Positions 61,172 to 64,000 of a stretch of 64,000 nucleotides of DNA are shown here, piece after piece. How positions within the stretch are numbered: the stretch's first letter is position 1; each line of letters begins with the position of its first letter. The position numbers and the translations under genes were made by a program. The notes under the pieces were generated by a model, which saw only the letters and a list, made by a program, of their open reading frames with translations, ran no database searches and was not told where the DNA came from. The stretch spans positions 1 through 64,000 of the forward strand of contig CAVPQU010000024.1 of the NCBI GenBank assembly GCA_963707665.1, read 5' to 3'. Source of the DNA: DATJCV01 sp963707665. Its GTDB lineage: Bacteria > Pseudomonadota > Gammaproteobacteria > Burkholderiales > Burkholderiaceae_D.

Positions 61172-62152
61172 TTATGAAATTGCGAGCATGATTTTCCCAA
61201 TATGCGCACTACTTTCCATCAATGTATGTGCCTGCGCAGCCTGCTCCAGCGGGAAAGTACGGTAGATGACCGGCTTGATTTTTCCGGCCTCGATCAGTGG
61301 CCAGACTCGTTGCCGCAACTGCTCGGCGATGGCAGCCTTGAATGCCTCCGGCCGCGGCCGCAGGGTGGAGCCGGTCACCGTCAGGCGGCGCCGCAAGACC
61401 TGCCCCAGATCCACCGTGGCGCGCGCACCGCCCAGCAGGGCGATCAATGCCAGCCGGCCGTCGTCGGCCAGACAGGCTATTTCACGCGGCACATAGTCGC
61501 CGCCGACCATGTCGAGAATCACGTCGACGCCGGCGCCGTCGGTCGCAGTCTTGACCACTTCGGCAAAATCCTCGCTGCGGTAATTGATACCGCGTTCAGC
61601 CCCTAACGCCTCGCAGGCGCGGCATTTTTCATCGGAGCCGGCGGTGGCAAAGACGCGATGGCCGAGTGCCGCCGCGAGCTGAATCGCGGTAACGCCGATG
61701 CCGGAGCTGCCGCCCTGCACCAGCAGCGTTTCGCCGGCGGACAGGCGCGCCCGATCGAACACATTGCTCCATACCGTAAAAAACGTCTCCGGCAGCGAAG
61801 CTGCCTCGATCGCGGAAAGACCACGCGGAATGGGCAGGCACTGGCCGGCAGGCGCCGTGCAGTATTCGGCATAGCCACCGCCCTGCACCAGCGCGCAGAC
61901 CATGTCGCCGATCTGGAAACCGCTCGCGGCCAGATCGCCATCGACGATTTCGCCGGCAACTTCCAGCCCCGGCAGATCGGAAGCGCCCGGCGGCACCGGA
62001 TAGTGGCCGCTGCGCTGCAGTACATCGGGCCGGTTGACGCCGGCGGCATGCACCTTGATCAGCACCTCGCCTGCCTTCAGGGCCGGCAGCGGCCGCTGGC
62101 AGAGCTGCAGTACCTCGGGAGCGCCATATTGCGTAATTTCAATTGCTCGCAT
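61172..62152 (-). CDS. Zinc-free NAD(P)H quinone oxidoreductase (zeta-crystallin/PIG3 type)
   Basis: 326 residues from the ATG at 62150-62152, the family start MRAIEITQYGAPEVLQL. MDR fold: substrate domain with VHAAGVNRPDVLQRSGHYP and PGLEVAGEI, Rossmann motif LLVQGGSSGIGVTAIQLA, and the end SSAHIGKIMLAI. The structural-zinc cysteine cluster of alcohol dehydrogenases is absent. It reduces quinones or enals with NADPH. The 227-base gap to tpiA contains no gene. Confidence 0.92.
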   Translation of the reverse strand: MRAIEITQYGAPEVLQLCQRPLPALKAGEVLIKVHAAGVNRPDVLQRSGHYPVPPGASDLPGLEVAGEIVDGDLAASGFQIGDMVCALVQGGGYAEYCTAPAGQCLPIPRGLSAIEAASLPETFFTVWSNVFDRARLSAGETLLVQGGSSGIGVTAIQLAAALGHRVFATAGSDEKCRACEALGAERGINYRSEDFAEVVKTATDGAGVDVILDMVGGDYVPREIACLADDGRLALIALLGGARATVDLGQVLRRRLTVTGSTLRPRPEAFKAAIAEQLRQRVWPLIEAGKIKPVIYRTFPLEQAAQAHTLMESSAHIGKIMLAIS

Positions 62153-62286
62153 GCGAATTCCGTATCCGTAAAATTTGATTGTAAGGGAAGCCCCGGAAAA
62201 CCCGGTGCAGGCCATGATGCCGCCTGCCTTGCCAGACAGGGCCGCACTAAAGCGGCGACCCGTTGAACGGCCTCTCCCGCGGCCGC

Positions 62287-63048
62287 TCAGGAGGCCTTTT
62301 GCATATCGTTGTCGATCGGCAGCATCTGGCCCGAGATCGATTTGCCGCTGTCGGAGGCGAGGAATACCGCCAGCGCGGCGATGTCGCGCGGATCGACCAG
62401 CCGCTTCAGCGACTGCTCCGCCAGCGCCGCTCGCCGCACCTCATCGAGCGACTGGCCACTGGCTTGGGCGCGGCCCTCGAACACCCGCTGCAGCCGGGGG
62501 CCATCGACCGCGCCGGGCAGAATCGCATTGGCGCGGATGCCGTATTCGCCCAGTTCGATAGCCAGCGTCTTGGTGAAACCGATCAAACCCCATTTGGTGG
62601 TGCAATAAGGGCTGCGGTTGGCGTAGCCGAAACGGCCGGCCACCGAGGCCATGTTGATGATCACACCGGCCGCCGATTTTTTCAGATGCGGAATCGCCAG
62701 CCGCGTGACGTGGAAGGTGCCGTTCAGGTTGACCTGCACCACTTTTTCCCATTGCTCGGGATCGAGCTGGTCCACCGGTGCCGTCGGTCCTGAAATGCCG
62801 GCGTTGTTGACCAGCACGTCGAGACCGCCCAAGGCGCTCACGCCGAATGCCATCATGCGTTCAACATCGCCGCGGTCGGCGATATCGCAGGTCTTGGTGG
62901 TCAGAGCGGGAATCTCTTTCGCCAAGGTATCGAGGCCGGGCCCATCGATGTCGCAAACGAACACCTTGGCGCCCACGGCGGCGAAGGCGCGCACGATTTC
63001 CCGCCCGATGCCGGACGCACCGGCAGTCACCAGCACACACTGTTCCAT
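62287..63048 (-). CDS. Short-chain dehydrogenase/reductase
   Basis: 253 residues from the ATG at 63046-63048, which has AGGAG upstream; the open frame is 15 codons longer. SDR motifs: VTAGASGIGREIV, NNAGISGPTAPV, INMASVAGRFG, and YCTTKWGLIGF with catalytic Tyr and Lys. The end SISGQMLPIDNDMQ is unlike fatty-acid FabG proteins. Substrate unknown. Confidence 0.88.
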   Translation of the reverse strand: MEQCVLVTAGASGIGREIVRAFAAVGAKVFVCDIDGPGLDTLAKEIPALTTKTCDIADRGDVERMMAFGVSALGGLDVLVNNAGISGPTAPVDQLDPEQWEKVVQVNLNGTFHVTRLAIPHLKKSAAGVIINMASVAGRFGYANRSPYCTTKWGLIGFTKTLAIELGEYGIRANAILPGAVDGPRLQRVFEGRAQASGQSLDEVRRAALAEQSLKRLVDPRDIAALAVFLASDSGKSISGQMLPIDNDMQKAS

Positions 63049-63265
63049 GACTTGCTCCTGTAGTCGGACGGCCTTTCCGCCATGGAAGACCATTGCCTGT
63101 CGGCGCCCGGACGCTCCAGCCCGACCGCCGGCAGCAGCAAATTTTCACTATAGCGATTCTGCGCGAAGGACGCTTGATCTGGCGCGATAGGCCCGCATCC
63201 GGCATGCCGGCGCACGGCGTGCCGCAGAGTGCCTGGGGCATGGAGCAGCATCGACTAGCTACCAC

Positions 63266-64000
63266 CTAGTATTTTTCCTGCGTCTGCTCCCCGGCAACGT
63301 CGGTGATGATGCGCGCGTTGCGCTCAAACGTGATGTAGGCCCAGGCCCAGTCGGTCATCACCATCAGCCGATTGCGAAAACCGATCAGAAAATAGAGATG
63401 CACGAACAGCCAGAATAGCCACGCCGGATAACCGGAAAACTTGATGCGCCCGAGCATGGCGACCGCCGCCTTGCGGCCGATGGTGGCCAGCGAGCCGAAA
63501 TCCCGATAACGAAAGGAAATCCCCGGCTGGCCCTTGACGCGCAACAGGATATTGCGCGCCGCGGTGCGCCCCATCTGCTTGGCCGCCGGTGAGACGCCCG
63601 GCACCGGTTTGCCGTCGCTGCTGATCGCCGCCAGATCGCCGATCACGAATATTTCCGGATGCGCAGGCAGCGACAAGTCCGGCTCGACCTGCACGCGCCC
63701 GCTGCGGTCGAGCGGGGCGCCGCCGCTTGCGGCCAGCGCCTTGCCCAAGGGCGAAGCGGCGACGCCGGCCGACCAGATCACGGTTTTCGATGGCAGCCGT
63801 TGCTCGCCGTCGGGCGTCACAAAAGTCACGCCGTCGGCGTCGATCGCGCTGACGCGACAGCCGGTGCGCACGTCGACGCCGAGCCGTAGCAGTTGCGCGC
63901 GCGCCTTTTCCGACAGGTCCGGCGGATACGGCGGCAGCACGCGGTCCGAGCCTTCCAGCAGCACCACCCGCGCCTGGCGCGAATCGATATGGCGGAATTC
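63266..64000 (-). CDS. ndh: Type II NADH:quinone oxidoreductase, C-terminal part (cut by window edge)
   Basis: The 244 visible residues cover the second half of an NDH-2: LLEGSDRVLPPYPPDLSEKA, the second FAD-site segment IFVIGDLAAISSDGKPVPG, and the C-terminal membrane-associated region GRIKFSGYPAWLFWLFVHLYF. The frame is open to base 64000, so the start lies outside. It oxidises NADH without pumping protons, complementing complex I 4 kb away. Confidence 0.9.
   Translation of the reverse strand, partial: EFRHIDSRQARVVLLEGSDRVLPPYPPDLSEKARAQLLRLGVDVRTGCRVSAIDADGVTFVTPDGEQRLPSKTVIWSAGVAASPLGKALAASGGAPLDRSGRVQVEPDLSLPAHPEIFVIGDLAAISSDGKPVPGVSPAAKQMGRTAARNILLRVKGQPGISFRYRDFGSLATIGRKAAVAMLGRIKFSGYPAWLFWLFVHLYFLIGFRNRLMVMTDWAWAYITFERNARIITDVAGEQTQEKY

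Overview
The window looks like chromosomal DNA of a betaproteobacterium of the order Burkholderiales, most likely the family Oxalobacteraceae. The gene order tpiA-secG-tRNA-Leu(GAG)-nuoABCDEFGHIJKLMN-DUF2818-NUDIX is typical of that group. So are the GC-rich coding sequence, the class I fumarase next to murI, the minor pilin/pilY1 cluster and the short-chain acyl-CoA/3-hydroxybutyrate genes. The family assignment is inference from gene content and order; no 16S gene is present.

Layout. 1-3.3 kb is a decayed mobile region: the first 56 codons of a Mu-type gemA, unidentified fragments, an internally deleted IS5-type transposase, an amidohydrolase, and an integrase N-terminus facing away from tRNA-Ser(GGA). 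3.5-10.6 kb is housekeeping: acs, fumA, murI, tRNA-His, ribE, ribD. 10.7-17.8 kb is a type IV pilus minor pilin/adhesin operon (fimT-fimT-pilV-pilW-pilX-pilY1-pilE, minus strand) with many frame breaks. 17.9-20.1 kb is nrdR and glyA. 20.4-27.3 kb holds a patatin, a cytochrome b561/molybdopterin oxidoreductase pair and cysI-cysJ. 27.9-32.1 kb holds a membrane-anchored trehalose-6-phosphate synthase (many indels), otsB and an MscS channel. 32.2-35.7 kb is relA-ridA-hydrolase. 35.8-43.6 kb holds acid/ketone-body metabolism: 3-hydroxybutyrate dehydrogenase, a sorbosone-dehydrogenase-like lipoprotein, scoAB with a divergent PAS-LuxR regulator, a thioesterase, an SDR and ETF-ubiquinone oxidoreductase. 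43.8-59.4 kb is NUDIX, DUF2818 and the complete complex I operon. 59.5-64 kb holds tRNA-Leu, secG, tpiA, a quinone oxidoreductase, an SDR and a type II NADH dehydrogenase cut by the window edge.

How the genes work together. Complex I and NDH-2 feed electrons from NADH, and ETF-QO feeds electrons from acyl-CoA/amino-acid oxidation, into the quinone pool. Acs, ScoAB and 3-hydroxybutyrate dehydrogenase would make acetyl-CoA and acetoacetyl-CoA for the cycle that includes fumarase.

Two things stand out. First, a family of short intergenic repeats: near-identical ATATACTCC boxes spaced 53-54 bp apart, in four direct pairs and one inverted variant, scattered over about 33 kb. Three copies share an AATTACGG core at the same offset and two share a hairpin core. 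I do not recognise it as a named element. Second, frame breaks are unevenly distributed: single-base breaks in normally essential genes (glyA, ribE, nuoC, nuoL), which suggest consensus errors, and dense clusters in the pilin operon, otsA and ETF-QO, which need checking before they are called pseudogenes.
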